NCBI GenBank assembly: GCA_002811645.1
Contig: PDIP01000093.1
Coordinates: 85,781 to 149,780, forward strand
Reading direction: 5' to 3'
DNA: 64,000 nucleotides
Origin: Corallochytrium limacisporum
Taxonomy: Eukaryota; Opisthokonta
Shown here: piece after piece, positions 42,129 through 52,439 of the stretch
How the letters are laid out: each line of letters opens with the position of its first letter
Position numbering within the stretch: the stretch's first letter is position 1
Program-made: the position numbers and the translations under genes
Notes under the pieces: model-generated
What the model was told of the DNA's origin: nothing
What the model saw: only the letters and a program-made list of their open reading frames with translations
Database searches by the model: none

Positions 42129-44999
42129 TCAATTGTCAATAACACCTAGAGCGAACTCCTCAGCCACGACCTCGAACTTGTTACGAGCGCCTTCGATCTG
42201 CTTCAGGAAGCGCTCTTGCTCAGCCTCATGGTGGTCATCGCCGGATCTGCCTGGTTGGCCGCTCAGACTTGACATGTTCAGCAGTCGCTGATACTCCTCA
42301 TCGCACTGCATACAGACCGGGTTGTCCTCATTCAGACAACGATCATGGTAAGAGTGCCCGCAAAGGAAATGTACCACAGGAAGTTCCAGGGGCAGACGAC
42401 AAGCTTTGCACTTGCCGAGGTGGAAAGTTTTTGCCTTGGTCTGTAAGTCTTCGAGCTGAGTCTCCAGATCCCGGTTTTTCTCTGCCAATTCACGGATGGT
42501 CTCCTCGTCAGAGGCAAGACGACCGTTGCTGTCATTGAACCAGCGCAAGAGGAAGTCCCTCACCACAGTGATGCTAATATTTGGTGCCTTGATCAATAGT
42601 TTGACCATTTGGAACGGAGTCATAGTTTCCTGCCGTTCAATGGTGACCAGCATCTCTGAAATGATTGCATTTGCATCCGCTGGTTCCTCAATGTTGGTGG
42701 AAAAATGTGTAAGGGCCTTGCTCCACAGCGACAAGTCCTGTGCGCCATACCGCGTACAGGTCCTCAGGATTGCCTCCGTGTCCCGCAGGCGAATGTGAAG
42801 ATCCAAAATCTGAGAGTACATGTGGTTTGTCTCCAGCAAATAGATAAGCCCCTCGCTAAAGTCGTTCTGTCCACAGATGAGAAGTGCCTGGTTCGGGTCA
42901 TAGGCACAGTCTTCGTCCTTCAGTAACTTCAGTGCCTCTGCTTGCCGCTCTTTCTTTTCTGACTTTGATCCTGCGATATCAGGGCGCAGGTAAAGCTCCA
43001 GCAGAACGTTGACCACAGGCGCGTAGTGCCGGTGGTTGGCAGCGTGAACTGTCTCGGCAAAGGTCAAGAACTGTGCTGCGTGCTTGACAAAGACGTGGAA
43101 GAACTCTTCTGGTTTTGCACGCTTCCCATTCTCCTGAATCAGCAGCTCCGCTTCGTGACGTTTGGAGAAAGGAATGGCATACTGCAGATCCTCGCTGATC
43201 TCGGTGGGACCAGGCCAAGTGGAGCAGAGGTCGATAAGAATCTTCACAGTCTGTTCTTCATCTTGCTCGATCAGAAAGACACCGTGGATTCGCAAAAAGT
43301 ATGCGGCAATCTGCAGAGGAAGGCTCTGCAGGTATTCGAGCGCCTTGGACCCTTCCTTCAGGTCGTAGACGGATATGGTAATGAACCAGTCGACATTGTG
43401 GAAGCGCCTCGCCACATTCAGTGCCAGGGACAGGAATCCACTATTACGCAAGGCTTTGATCGCACTATTCACGTCGAAGCTTGGGTACGTTTGCGTTGTT
43501 TGCTTGGCTCCATGCTCGTCCTCACCACCTGTCTTCGTTGTGGTCAGAAACCCTTCCAGTTGTTCCGCCTTACCGAGGCGTGTGTAGCACTGCAGCAGCA
43601 GTGTCGTGTGTGTCGGTCCCGCGGCGCTCTTGTCGTGGAGGACCTGCAGGTATTGGATCAACGGTTCTAGAGCCTGGATGTCAAGATACTTCTTGATCAC
43701 GTAAGATGGTTCCAAGACACCGATTGTCTTTGTGTACTGGATCATGGCACCTTCGGTGTCTCCCTTTGAATACAAATAATCACCGTACTGCTTGAATACT
43801 TCGTAAACTGCTTGTGTGTCGTAATTCTGGCTTGACGATGCCAATTCAATTGCCAATGGATACAAAGACTTCTTGAATAGAATGTTTAGCTTGGTTTGCG
43901 TGTCCTGTTCATCCAATTGCATCATAATACCACTGCTATTGATAATGTGCAGGAAACCCCATTCCTTTACGATGAAGGCAATGTCATCGAACTTGCTCTG
44001 ATAGGCGACATATTTCCGATTGATGTCGTAGATGGTGAGGACATTTCTTCCGCTGCCTTCGCGCGCCCCCAGCATGGATCCGCTTGACAGCTTCCCATCC
44101 ACTGTTGCCAACACCAGATAGTCTCGAAACCAGGCTACCGAACGCTTGGTGCCATCAAACGCAAAACAAGGACCCAACCCATCGACGTTGTAGAAGAAGA
44201 CGGCCTCCTTGCGAGCCACGATCAGGTCATTTTCGTTGAAGACGCCCTCTGCCAGCGTGGTGCACTGCATCTCTGCGCCTGACATGTCGAGTGTTTCGTA
44301 CTGTACATTGTTGCGACCGCGAATCGTGAGGACTCCGGTTTCCGATTCTGTGGTAATGTAGAGATAGACGGTGCTCTGCGAATTGTTGACCGGTCCACGC
44401 CGGATAGTGACAAATTTCAGCGATGTAATCTTGTCTCCGGGCTGGCTAAAAACGACTGACTTACTCGGGTTCCTTTCGCGTAGAATGTTGCCAAGGATCA
44501 GCACTACATGACCATCATCGTAGCCTAGGGCTGTCATGGAGGCAGTGGCTGTGCAAGCAAAGCAGACTACTTGCCCTCTCCCTTCCTTCAGTTTGTCTAC
44601 CCGGAACGAACGCACCAACTGAGGGGCGTGACCGTCCTCAGGCTGCGCATCCGCAAAGTCCCAGGCCTTGAGATACTTGTGGTTATGCCCTCCTGGTGCC
44701 TCAACGTCCTCAATATCTCCTTCCAGCGTGACAAGTGTGTGAGATTGTTGCAGTGCAAACATTGAGAGAATCGGGTTTTCGTGTGCCTGTACGGACACGC
44801 ATTCAAAGGATCTGTTAAGAGTGTGCAGAGTGCCATAGTTGTCTCCCAATGCGAGGAACCCAGACGTGCCTGCAGCTGCAGTGAATCTGGCTCCCTGTGT
44901 CGTCTGACAAACAGTGTGCAACTGTAAACTTGCATCTGTCCTGGACAGAGCCTTTGGTTCAAAGAAATTGAACTTGCGCCACTGGCTTAGCGCGGGCAT
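42129..44999 (-). CDS. VPS11: VPS11, core subunit of HOPS/CORVET
   Basis: 956 residues from the ATG at 44999 (human VPS11 is 941); the frame extends upstream only to GTG. The N-terminal half is a WD-like beta-propeller (FLALGDNYGTLHTLNRSF, VCFACTATASMTALGYDDGHV), followed by clathrin-heavy-chain-type helical repeats (FKQYGDYLYSKGDTEGAMIQY). The C-terminus carries a RING-H2 (about 861-902) with CKACRLPLELPVVHFLCGHSYHDRC and CMQC. The final helix ends GVIDN. VPS11 scaffolds both tethering complexes on endosomes and vacuole/lysosome and has RING-dependent ligase activity in some species. All RING ligands are present. Confidence 0.94.
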   Translation of the reverse strand: MPALSQWRKFNFFEPKALSRTDASLQLHTVCQTTQGARFTAAAGTSGFLALGDNYGTLHTLNRSFECVSVQAHENPILSMFALQQSHTLVTLEGDIEDVEAPGGHNHKYLKAWDFADAQPEDGHAPQLVRSFRVDKLKEGRGQVVCFACTATASMTALGYDDGHVVLILGNILRERNPSKSVVFSQPGDKITSLKFVTIRRGPVNNSQSTVYLYITTESETGVLTIRGRNNVQYETLDMSGAEMQCTTLAEGVFNENDLIVARKEAVFFYNVDGLGPCFAFDGTKRSVAWFRDYLVLATVDGKLSSGSMLGAREGSGRNVLTIYDINRKYVAYQSKFDDIAFIVKEWGFLHIINSSGIMMQLDEQDTQTKLNILFKKSLYPLAIELASSSQNYDTQAVYEVFKQYGDYLYSKGDTEGAMIQYTKTIGVLEPSYVIKKYLDIQALEPLIQYLQVLHDKSAAGPTHTTLLLQCYTRLGKAEQLEGFLTTTKTGGEDEHGAKQTTQTYPSFDVNSAIKALRNSGFLSLALNVARRFHNVDWFITISVYDLKEGSKALEYLQSLPLQIAAYFLRIHGVFLIEQDEEQTVKILIDLCSTWPGPTEISEDLQYAIPFSKRHEAELLIQENGKRAKPEEFFHVFVKHAAQFLTFAETVHAANHRHYAPVVNVLLELYLRPDIAGSKSEKKERQAEALKLLKDEDCAYDPNQALLICGQNDFSEGLIYLLETNHMYSQILDLHIRLRDTEAILRTCTRYGAQDLSLWSKALTHFSTNIEEPADANAIISEMLVTIERQETMTPFQMVKLLIKAPNISITVVRDFLLRWFNDSNGRLASDEETIRELAEKNRDLETQLEDLQTKAKTFHLGKCKACRLPLELPVVHFLCGHSYHDRCLNEDNPVCMQCDEEYQRLLNMSSLSGQPGRSGDDHHEAEQERFLKQIEGARNKFEVVAEEFALGVIDN

Positions 45000-45467
45000 T
45001 TTGGAACCTGTCTTCACTATAGTTTACATGCCTCCCAAATGCTATGTCTCGTTATTGATTCATGGTTCGATCCATGCCCTTTCCGCATTTTGAGGAACGC
45101 CGTGGTGGTAATTGGCATGATCTAAATGTTGGATATATAATACCTTTCCAAAAAGGGCGAACTTCTGTGTTTCCTCTTACAAAAGACCGCCAGCTGGGGA
45201 TACCTGGGCTTGGAAGTGAGTTGGGGCTTTCAACAGCCACCTCCCAGCCTCCCGCGGCCCCCCGGGGGGGGGGGTCCAGAGAATCTAGGGAAAGGAAAAG
45301 GGCTGTTGAACAATGGCATTCACGGGTTTAGACGATGTGTTCACCCATACCACAGTAACCTATTATTTTTGAGAAACGAACTATGTGCTCTTAACGGCCC
45401 TAACGTGATGAAAAACGATCTATTCAACAAGAATCTGATAATGATAGGATTGAGACTCTAGTGTGCT
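45000..45467. other. Intergenic between VPS11 and STAM
   Basis: It holds a C/G palindrome at 45248-45276 and a short hairpin CATGGTTCGATCCATG at 45060 that resembles but is not a tRNA T arm. No gene is seen. Confidence 0.45.
45248..45276. repeat. C-run/G-run palindrome
   Basis: CTCCCGCGGCCCCCC meets ten G residues and TCC. Confidence 0.5.
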
Positions 45468-46952
45468 TCATGCCCCTGATCCTGGAGGAGCGTAGAATTG
45501 CGGCTGCTGGCTCGGATCGTACTGCTGCGGGGGCGGTACCTGTTGGTGCTGAGGCAGCGATGACTGTTGTCCAGCAACCGGGGCTCCCTGATGTTGTTGC
45601 GATGGTCGTACGTGCTGCTGGTGCTCCTGGCCTCCAGTGGGTGCGTAACCTTGCGGTGCACCATTACCGGGCCCCGGGTAATAGGACTGCTGGCCACCTT
45701 GGCCTTCTCCTTGCGGAGGTGCTCCAAAACCGGGCTGCGGTTGGTAGTACTGCTGTTGCTGTTGCTGTGGAGGCAAGCCACCGGCAGCTCCGTAGCCACT
45801 GTCATAGCCACCATAACCGCCACCGTAGCCAGCCTGCACTGGCTGTCCCCGCATGAGTTTGTCGTACATGCTCAACGCCATGCAGAATTTGTCGTTAATG
45901 ATCTCAAGGTCCTGCTTCTTCCTCTCAAGCTCGTCAACATCAGAAAGGATGACACTGCGATAAGTCATAATCTCCTGGTACTGATTCTCAATGTCCTGAT
46001 CATCACGTTCTGTCATGCGGGTCACATCGGTGGTATTGATCTTCTGCATGAGGTTGTCAATCTTGGTTTCGTCAACTACCAATTGCGGTTGAACCTGAGC
46101 AGCACCCGATCCATCCCCAGTGTACGGCGTTACATAGTTTGAAGGAAAGAGACCTTTCTTGCTCTTCAATTCTCCGTACCACCAACCCTCGTTGGAGTCA
46201 TCGAGCAGTACAATGACCTCGTCCTTTTTGAAGCTCAATTCTCCATCTTCGATAGCTTGGAAATCAAACAGAGCCTGTACCCTCTTCTTGTTATCTCCTG
46301 CTCCTGATTTTTTTTCTGCAGCTTTCATATTGTACAACTTCTCGCCTGTAGCCTTCTTGTTCTTCTTGCTCTTCTTTTTCTGGGCCTCCGCCTCTGCCAA
46401 GGACCTTCGAATGGCCTCCGCAAGATCGTCCTCTTCCTGTTTCGAGGACGCACCGCCAGCTGCCGCACCGCTTGAAGAGTATCCTCCACCAGAAGCCCCC
46501 CGGGCTGGTACTTTCGGGCCATTCCGAGGGAAGTCATGACCCTCACTACTGAGGTCCCAATACAAGTTCAGCAATGAGGAGTGGTTAGTACCGTATTCGG
46601 AGGCCCATTTCTGCAGCATTTCCTTCGATTTGTCACACACGGCAGGATCTGTGTTGGTACGCAGCGCAAGAAGGGTCTTGTAGTTTTTTACACCTTCAGA
46701 ATTGAATGCGACCCGAATAAATTTATCACCAACGTTGTCTACCAGCACTCCAAGCAGAGTTAGTCCCTTTACCGAGCTCTTGACATTCTCCTTGCTTGTC
46801 ACCTTCTCCCAAACTGCTTTGTATGCTTTCTGCGTGCCATCCGAGGATGCGGCCTGTACCTTATCAACTAATTCGAGGTATAAAGCCCAGTCCTCGTCAT
46901 TTTTTGACGGATCCGTTGCTCTCTGCACGGCACCAGTAAATGGGTTCGACAT
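45468..46952 (-). CDS. STAM: STAM/Hse1, ESCRT-0 subunit
   Basis: 494 residues from the ATG at 46952 (MSNPFTGAVQRAT), which fits the usual STAM start; an upstream in-frame ATG at 47021 would add 23 residues. The order is VHS domain (about 5-145), ubiquitin-interacting motif (about 174-190, DDLAEAIRRSLAEAEAQ) and SH3 (about 223-278, ALFDFQAIEDGELSFKKDE and GWWYGELKSKKGLFPSNYV). A helical GAT/coiled-coil region (about 290-390) follows for pairing with HRS. The tail is Gly/Tyr/Gln/Pro-rich (QQQQQQYYQPQPGFG). Known role: gathers ubiquitinated cargo on early endosomes. VPS11, which acts on the same route, is next door, but this is probably chance. Confidence 0.93.
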   Translation of the reverse strand: MSNPFTGAVQRATDPSKNDEDWALYLELVDKVQAASSDGTQKAYKAVWEKVTSKENVKSSVKGLTLLGVLVDNVGDKFIRVAFNSEGVKNYKTLLALRTNTDPAVCDKSKEMLQKWASEYGTNHSSLLNLYWDLSSEGHDFPRNGPKVPARGASGGGYSSSGAAAGGASSKQEEDDLAEAIRRSLAEAEAQKKKSKKNKKATGEKLYNMKAAEKKSGAGDNKKRVQALFDFQAIEDGELSFKKDEVIVLLDDSNEGWWYGELKSKKGLFPSNYVTPYTGDGSGAAQVQPQLVVDETKIDNLMQKINTTDVTRMTERDDQDIENQYQEIMTYRSVILSDVDELERKKQDLEIINDKFCMALSMYDKLMRGQPVQAGYGGGYGGYDSGYGAAGGLPPQQQQQQYYQPQPGFGAPPQGEGQGGQQSYYPGPGNGAPQGYAPTGGQEHQQHVRPSQQHQGAPVAGQQSSLPQHQQVPPPQQYDPSQQPQFYAPPGSGA

Positions 46953-47021
46953 TGCTGGTTTCTGGGTGGCTTTGAGTCCAATTAGCCATTCGATGTCGTA
47001 TGTATTCTCTGTGCGGCCCAT

Positions 47022-47773
47022 CTACCTACCAATAGAGTAAACATACAAGTCTAATGTACCTTAGCAATGATTTTGCTGCAGGAAGGCCGCTGCAGCGGTC
47101 TGTTTTCAGTGAGTCGCAACGGATTTCCGAGCTATTTGTAGCGAGCTGCACCCGCTCCATCCCCCCTACCCCTTGCGGGATACTTTCTTTGCAATTGGGA
47201 CGCTGCCACTCTGCAGCTTGAGTTGTCATTATTGAATGTTTTTGCTTTTCCAAGCCCCCACTTGCCGGCAACTGCAGATGCAGCTAACCCAAGTCGCGAA
47301 AGCAATGAGAGGGGGCTAAACCTCCCAAACTGCGGGTTTTCCACAGCCAAGCAGGATATGGACCGTATCATAGCCGTCGAAAATTCGATTCCCTCCCGGG
47401 GTCTAAGATGGCCCTTGGCGGTCTACCTTTTGGAGAAAGTGAATGTTCTGGAGTAAGTTTACGAGCATATACGGAGTGCCACTCTGTATGATAAAGTTCA
47501 CCGAAACTCTTGGGAGGCGTATAATTGCAGTATTGGGAGCAATGGGACCGCTTGGAGACGGAGGACGGGTACACTGCTGCGGGCCGTGTCTGCCAGCGAT
47601 AGACCGGAATTGATCATGTCCCATTTCGTGGTGCACAGGCATCGAGGGAGCACGTATTATCCTTTCGGAGTCTGTAGATCGGGCTGTTCATGCAGTTCGC
47701 TTAAAATGCTGAGGAGCTTAGCCATAATTTCTTTATGAGTTGTGATTGTGGTATGGTCTAGCTTTGGTTCTTG
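47022..47773. other. Intergenic between STAM and DESI1
   Basis: About 750 bases with no supported gene. A small CCCTCCCGGGG element lies at 47391-47401. Confidence 0.45.
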
Positions 47774-48286
47774 TTACCGCATCCACTGCTGGCCACCAAA
47801 GGACATGTTGGCTCTTCCCATGGAACCCATGATCTGTGCCTTGATCATCTGACCGGCCGGAGTGTTGTCCAGCTTGCGCATAATGTCTTCTGGCATATCA
47901 ACGATCGATTTGTCGATTCCGGTCCCAGTCAAAAATTCCGCCACGTCATTGCTAAAGTTGTTGCAGTTGTTGCTGAATAGATCATACGTGCCAAGGCTGT
48001 ACTTGTGTTTTATGTCCTCAAGGAAATCCTGGAGAACTTCCATGGGGATCATAGTGTTTCCAAGTTGTACCTTCTTCTGGGGCTGACCAAGAGATGTGCG
48101 ACCAGGTGAAGACTTCATCACGCCTTCTCCACCAAAGTAGACCTCTTCCTCATGGACCACTATGGCAGTGTGCCAGATCCCATCCAGACGCTCCCCCAGG
48201 AACATTTCCGAAAGGGCAGGGGCCATGCCAAAGGAAAGGTCGTAGATATAGAGTTCGACCGGCACTGATGGTTCTTCACTCGACAT
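47774..48286 (-). CDS. DESI1: DESI1-type PPPDE cysteine peptidase
   Basis: 170 residues from the ATG at 48286 (human DESI1 is 168). The upstream 36 codons of the frame show no homology. The PPPDE papain-like fold has catalytic His 39 in GIWHTAIVV and Cys 108 in FSNNCNNFSNDV, the same positions as in human DESI1. VYFGGEGV and LGNTMIP are further family blocks. Known activities of the family are deSUMOylation and, more recently, deubiquitination or S-depalmitoylation. The C-terminal segment from PAGQMIKAQIMG is short and lacks the UBA or PUB domains seen in larger fungal and plant homologues. Confidence 0.92.
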   Translation of the reverse strand: MSSEEPSVPVELYIYDLSFGMAPALSEMFLGERLDGIWHTAIVVHEEEVYFGGEGVMKSSPGRTSLGQPQKKVQLGNTMIPMEVLQDFLEDIKHKYSLGTYDLFSNNCNNFSNDVAEFLTGTGIDKSIVDMPEDIMRKLDNTPAGQMIKAQIMGSMGRANMSFGGQQWMR

Positions 48287-48699
48287 GGTTTGCTGATTTC
48301 TTCTTGTTTCTATGCTAATAGTTTCACGAATAAACAAGACTACATCTGTCTTTGCAGTTAAACTAACATTATCCCAAATATCTGCAACGGCCACGTATCA
48401 ACAACCAAGGCTCTTCTAGCGCCTACGTGGCGTGCGCGTCTGGTCGCGCTCCAGTGTTCCCGAACACAACTCACCTCCACAAACCCGCACAACTCAGTGC
48501 CCACTGGGGGAAGAAGGGGGGGAGGGCAGTTGCTGCGGAAGGGAAACGGAAAACGGCATTCGCTATTGAAGACAATGTTGCACGTCCTTCTGCTGCATTT
48601 GAAGGCGAGTCGTTACCGCAAACTTCTGATGGGTATCCATTTGGGTCCCAAAGTGCCCAGCAAGACATCCAGCCGTGGTTCACTCTCTCCCTGAAGGCT
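48287..48699. other. Intergenic between DESI1 and PTRH2
   Basis: About 410 bases holding the DESI1 upstream region and the PTRH2 3' flank. A plus-strand frame crossing it continues antisense through PTRH2 and is judged a shadow. Confidence 0.45.
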
Positions 48700-49242
48700 T
48701 CAGTAGAGCTTGAGATGTCCGGTAATCTCATTCACGTCAGCCACTGCCCCCGGCCCAATGCAAACGACCGTGGCAGTACCACTAGCGATCTGTGTATGGC
48801 CGGCATCGTGAATAACAGTGGCCGGCAGTCCGATTGCCCGGGCCTTTCGCTCGAGATCATACAAGGAATTTTCATCACCGGGTGCTTTCAGAGTGATCTT
48901 GGCCTGACCGTATCGTTCCCAACTTTCAAGAGCCTGGGATGCGTGGTCCAGGCACCAGCTGTAGTTAGCCATGCAGCCATGACAGCACTGGGCCACAATC
49001 TTGCCCTTGCCCATACCCAGGTCGGTACGGATCACCAGCACCATCTTGTGCTCACCCAGGTACTCCCCTTTCTTTCGTCTCTTTTCACGTTCTGTTTTGA
49101 GCTGGATTGCTGCTTCCCGGCCTCCGAACCTGGCCGACGCTCCGAACAGGCTGTTGACGGCGTAGCCGAGCGCGATCCCCGCCACCAAGGTGCCCACCGT
49201 CGTGGAATTGAACAGGTCCGCCATGATTTTGTATGTCCTCAT
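48700..49242 (-). CDS. PTRH2: Peptidyl-tRNA hydrolase 2 (PTH2/Bit1)
   Basis: 180 residues from the ATG at 49242; an ATG at 49224 (MADLFNSTT) gives 174. A single hydrophobic segment (about 14-34, VGTLVAGIALGYAVNSLFG) matches the outer-membrane anchor of animal PTRH2. The PTH2 domain (about 62-180) shows KMVLVIRTDLGMGKGKIVAQCCHG, ITLKAPGDENSL, IHDAGHTQIASGTATV and the invariant end TGHLKLY. The enzyme releases peptides from tRNA and in animals also acts in apoptosis from mitochondria. Catalytic Lys, His and Asp blocks are intact. Confidence 0.93.
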   Translation of the reverse strand: MRTYKIMADLFNSTTVGTLVAGIALGYAVNSLFGASARFGGREAAIQLKTEREKRRKKGEYLGEHKMVLVIRTDLGMGKGKIVAQCCHGCMANYSWCLDHASQALESWERYGQAKITLKAPGDENSLYDLERKARAIGLPATVIHDAGHTQIASGTATVVCIGPGAVADVNEITGHLKLY

Positions 49243-52200
49243 CGTCTTATGCTTGTTCGTCGTAGCTCAATGAGTGCAGGTGTCCCTAAAATACCTTCTC
49301 TTGTGTAAACTGCTCGTCCGGTGGTCCTTGTGCGCGTGGGTGGAGGACTTCTATGCGGGTATAATAATCAATAAAAACACAAAGTTTTTTGATTATTGGA
49401 TTGTACTAATCAAAATCACAAAGAGTGTTGGTTCGCCATTGGCGCCAGAGATTCAAAAAATGGACTCCAAGATAAATATTGTGTCCGGTGGGGTCCAGAA
49501 AAAAGGACTCCGAGGATAGGCAGGCCAAGCATTTCGGAATAGTGAGGGAGACCACCACATGCAGCCCGAGCCAAGCTCGGAGGGAAAAAGGAATGAGGAG
49601 GAGGAACCTGGTTGTCAATATGGGTCCGCATTCATGATTGATCATCTCATGTCTTTCGTCTCCAACTGAACTCTCTCCAAAGCGACCATCTATCATTTAT
49701 CCTATATCAATTTTCTATCGCTACTCCTTGTGTGTGATCCCTGAATCGGCACAATTCCTTGCTGCTACGTGTAGCAATCAAATTCGGCTGACTACGGTTC
49801 ATGTAGCCGTCACGTTGTTCCGCAATTCCACCCCCAACCCGGCGGAAACAAAGGTTGGAGTAGAAATCATGGACGATGCTTTGAGTAGAAATTTTGATAA
49901 GAAACATTCACATGCGAAACAAACGACGCTCTCATCACTGTGCTACCGATCGCCGTAAGATACATTCCTGAGAGCAAGGGAGGGACTGGTTGACGGCAAT
50001 CCCCTGCTTTGTCTCGTGCCTAGTGTCCGTCGTGCCCTTGGTCCAGAATTGACAGCAACAAAACACGAAGACCGTGTCTCACTTGATGAACCACCGAAAC
50101 GAATAAATTCATTTATGTCAATTTCTTTTCTGTTCAATCGGGAGAAGTGGAAGCAGGTGCAGCCCACTTATCGCAACACTCAATCGAACACCCGCCCATC
50201 ACCAGCCGCCACCAGCTTTGTATGCTACATTCTTGGGTAACTGCTTCCAAGCTCCGATAGGGACAATATCAGGTCACAAAGTACATGAGGCTATGTCACA
50301 GAATTGAGCTTTCTTCCTACTGTCGGACTTTTATATGTACACGCATCAACTGGATAAATCAGGTAGGCTCTGGTCGACTATGAAAGAAGGAGGTCAGCAT
50401 TTCGAAAGTCCAAAATGTTTTTGGTCTAGTTGCTGGTGGATGACATCCTCGCCTCAAAACATGTGTAACCCATGTTCAAAAAGAAAAGGTTGTGCCTCTT
50501 CCCTTACTCCTGTGTCCTAAATGACAAAGTCTCAACCAACTTCCTAGCCGACATTGTGACAAAACTCCATCTACATATATCTGCACTGCGCGTCTAAGGG
50601 TATACTATGGTGTAATTCATCCCACCTTTGGGACCTCTTGTCAACCGTCGAAACCCTCCCACTAATCCCGTTCAAACACGGTGAACAGGCATCTTCTCCT
50701 GGGGTGTCGCTCGACCAGGATGGGGCAATCCGTTCCCCGACCGGTGGATGCTGTTCGCTGCAGTACGGAGTGTTGGACAGGTATTGTCCAGTCCCTGGGC
50801 CTCTAGAATGGGTTCCCTTGGATGTCCTCTTAAACCCTTATTTGATCGCCAAGCAATAATTGGCGCAATTAGCACGCACGCACTCATCCGGAAACACCAA
50901 AAGGCCTAGTCCCTTTTTACTTCCCTCCTCCCTCCCACTTCTTCTCCTTTGTTTAATTTCTTCCCTTCGTCTCTCCTTCTCTCCTTCTTCACACCTCCGC
51001 TGAAGATACTACTGTACCCATTAACTGCGGGCCCCGTCCTGGATATTTTTTCGATCTCGTATCAAAGAAGTATTGAAGTTTGCAGTCATATCAGTCGCAG
51101 AGGGCCCGCCGCAGGCATTGGATGAAGGACCCAGGTACTCAGAGACATACGAGGAACCGTACGTTGCATTCAAGTGTGCATGCGGTACCAGTGACTCCAT
51201 GGAACCAACAGATTCTTGTCTTGTTGGTCCTGCACATCATAGCGCAATGTATGGGTGCCTGCATGCTAAGTGTCGATGCCATCCATTCCTCTTCCATAGA
51301 TTCATATGCTTTCCCTCATGCTCTTAGGATGATCCTGGATGAGTACATGTGCGTACTGCTCTTCTGGCTATCATGCCACTATTTTCATAATTTAGCCTTT
51401 TGCAGCATCCACGTTCCGTAGGAGATGACTTGATGATTTGGTCCGGAATGTATTCAAACAGTTTCCTTTCCTTGCCAGGGCAGAGACTTGGGTACAGTTG
51501 GCAAGGGCACTGATGTACGGAACGAGGAGATGTGTGCGGGATCATTGGCGGCTCCTCACCGACGCCAGGGGGGCGAGATCCGAGCGACTATGTTCCTTGC
51601 ATTGATCGCATCTCGGATCCTCACAATTACTCCTTTCCTGGCTTTAAACCTTCGGTGCTGTATTCCAGGGGTTGAAACTCGGGAATGGCGATGAAACTGC
51701 CGCCGTCCATGGCCAGCCGAAAAACCTTCACCGTTTACCACATCAAGCACTGAATTGTAATGGCTTTATGAAATAAGACGTTTACCGATCTTCCCTCGCT
51801 ATGCTTTCTCCCGGGATGATTGATGGTGAAAGAAAGGGGAAACTACTGCTTCTGCTCAACTGGTGTGTGCACTTTATTGTGCATTGATCACCCAGTGACC
51901 CGAAATTCGATTATCACAGCGCTCACACATACACTCTCTTCTCCTCCAATTAGTGTTTCTCTTGTTACTTCATCGGAAATTCCCAGCGACGTGGAGAGTC
52001 AGAGCAATACGATGACCATCCGCTGCGGGCGCACGCAGCCATTGGGAGATAAACTTCATCAACTCCACGGACAGTGTTCGTTACCAACATAATCAAAGGC
52101 CAAGCTTTTGATCTCTCAATAGTTTCTCTGTTTTCAAGAGTCAATAGTACTTTGACCATTGACACAAAACGATGTTACTTTTTTCAATACCAGAACAAAT

Positions 52201-52308
52201 CCAATGATTGCATTCAAAGCGGACTAGGACATTACCCCATTGAAAGTGAGGGCAGTATTGCGCGCACATGGAATTTTAATTGGTTCGATCCGCTCTTCTG
52301 ATGTCTTT

Positions 52309-52350
52309 CGCCCCGCTCCGCCTCCCCCGCCCCGGGGGGGACCTTCCCGG
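52309..52350. repeat. C/G palindrome, inverse orientation
   Basis: CCCCGCTCCGCCTCCCCCGCCCC meets GGGGGGGACCTTCCCGG. Read on the minus strand it gives GGTCCCCCCCGGGGCGGGGG, the same order as the forward copies. Confidence 0.5.
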
Positions 52351-52418
52351 ACACGGTCTAAGAGACAAACGCGAGCAAGAGCATGTCTGAGAATATAGAG
52401 AACGAATGGGTCCCTTCA

Positions 52419-52439
52419 GGAGCCCCGCGGGGAGGAGGG
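52419..52439. repeat. C/G palindrome, forward orientation
   Basis: GGAGCCCCGCGGGGAGGAGGG, preceded by GGGTCCCTTCA. It lies 70 bases from an inverse copy. Confidence 0.5.

Noticed and set aside
45055-45085. CATGGTTCGATCCATG as a tRNA T arm
   Set aside because: The stem does not pair with a seven-base T loop, and no D or anticodon arm is nearby; it is a simple hairpin.
47022-49242. STAM-DESI1-PTRH2 as an operon-like unit
   Set aside because: Spacings of 400-800 bases and unrelated functions give no support; same-strand runs of this size occur by chance.
48427-49308. 293-codon plus-strand frame
   Set aside because: It lies antisense over PTRH2, shows no domain, and its composition mirrors the real minus-strand gene.
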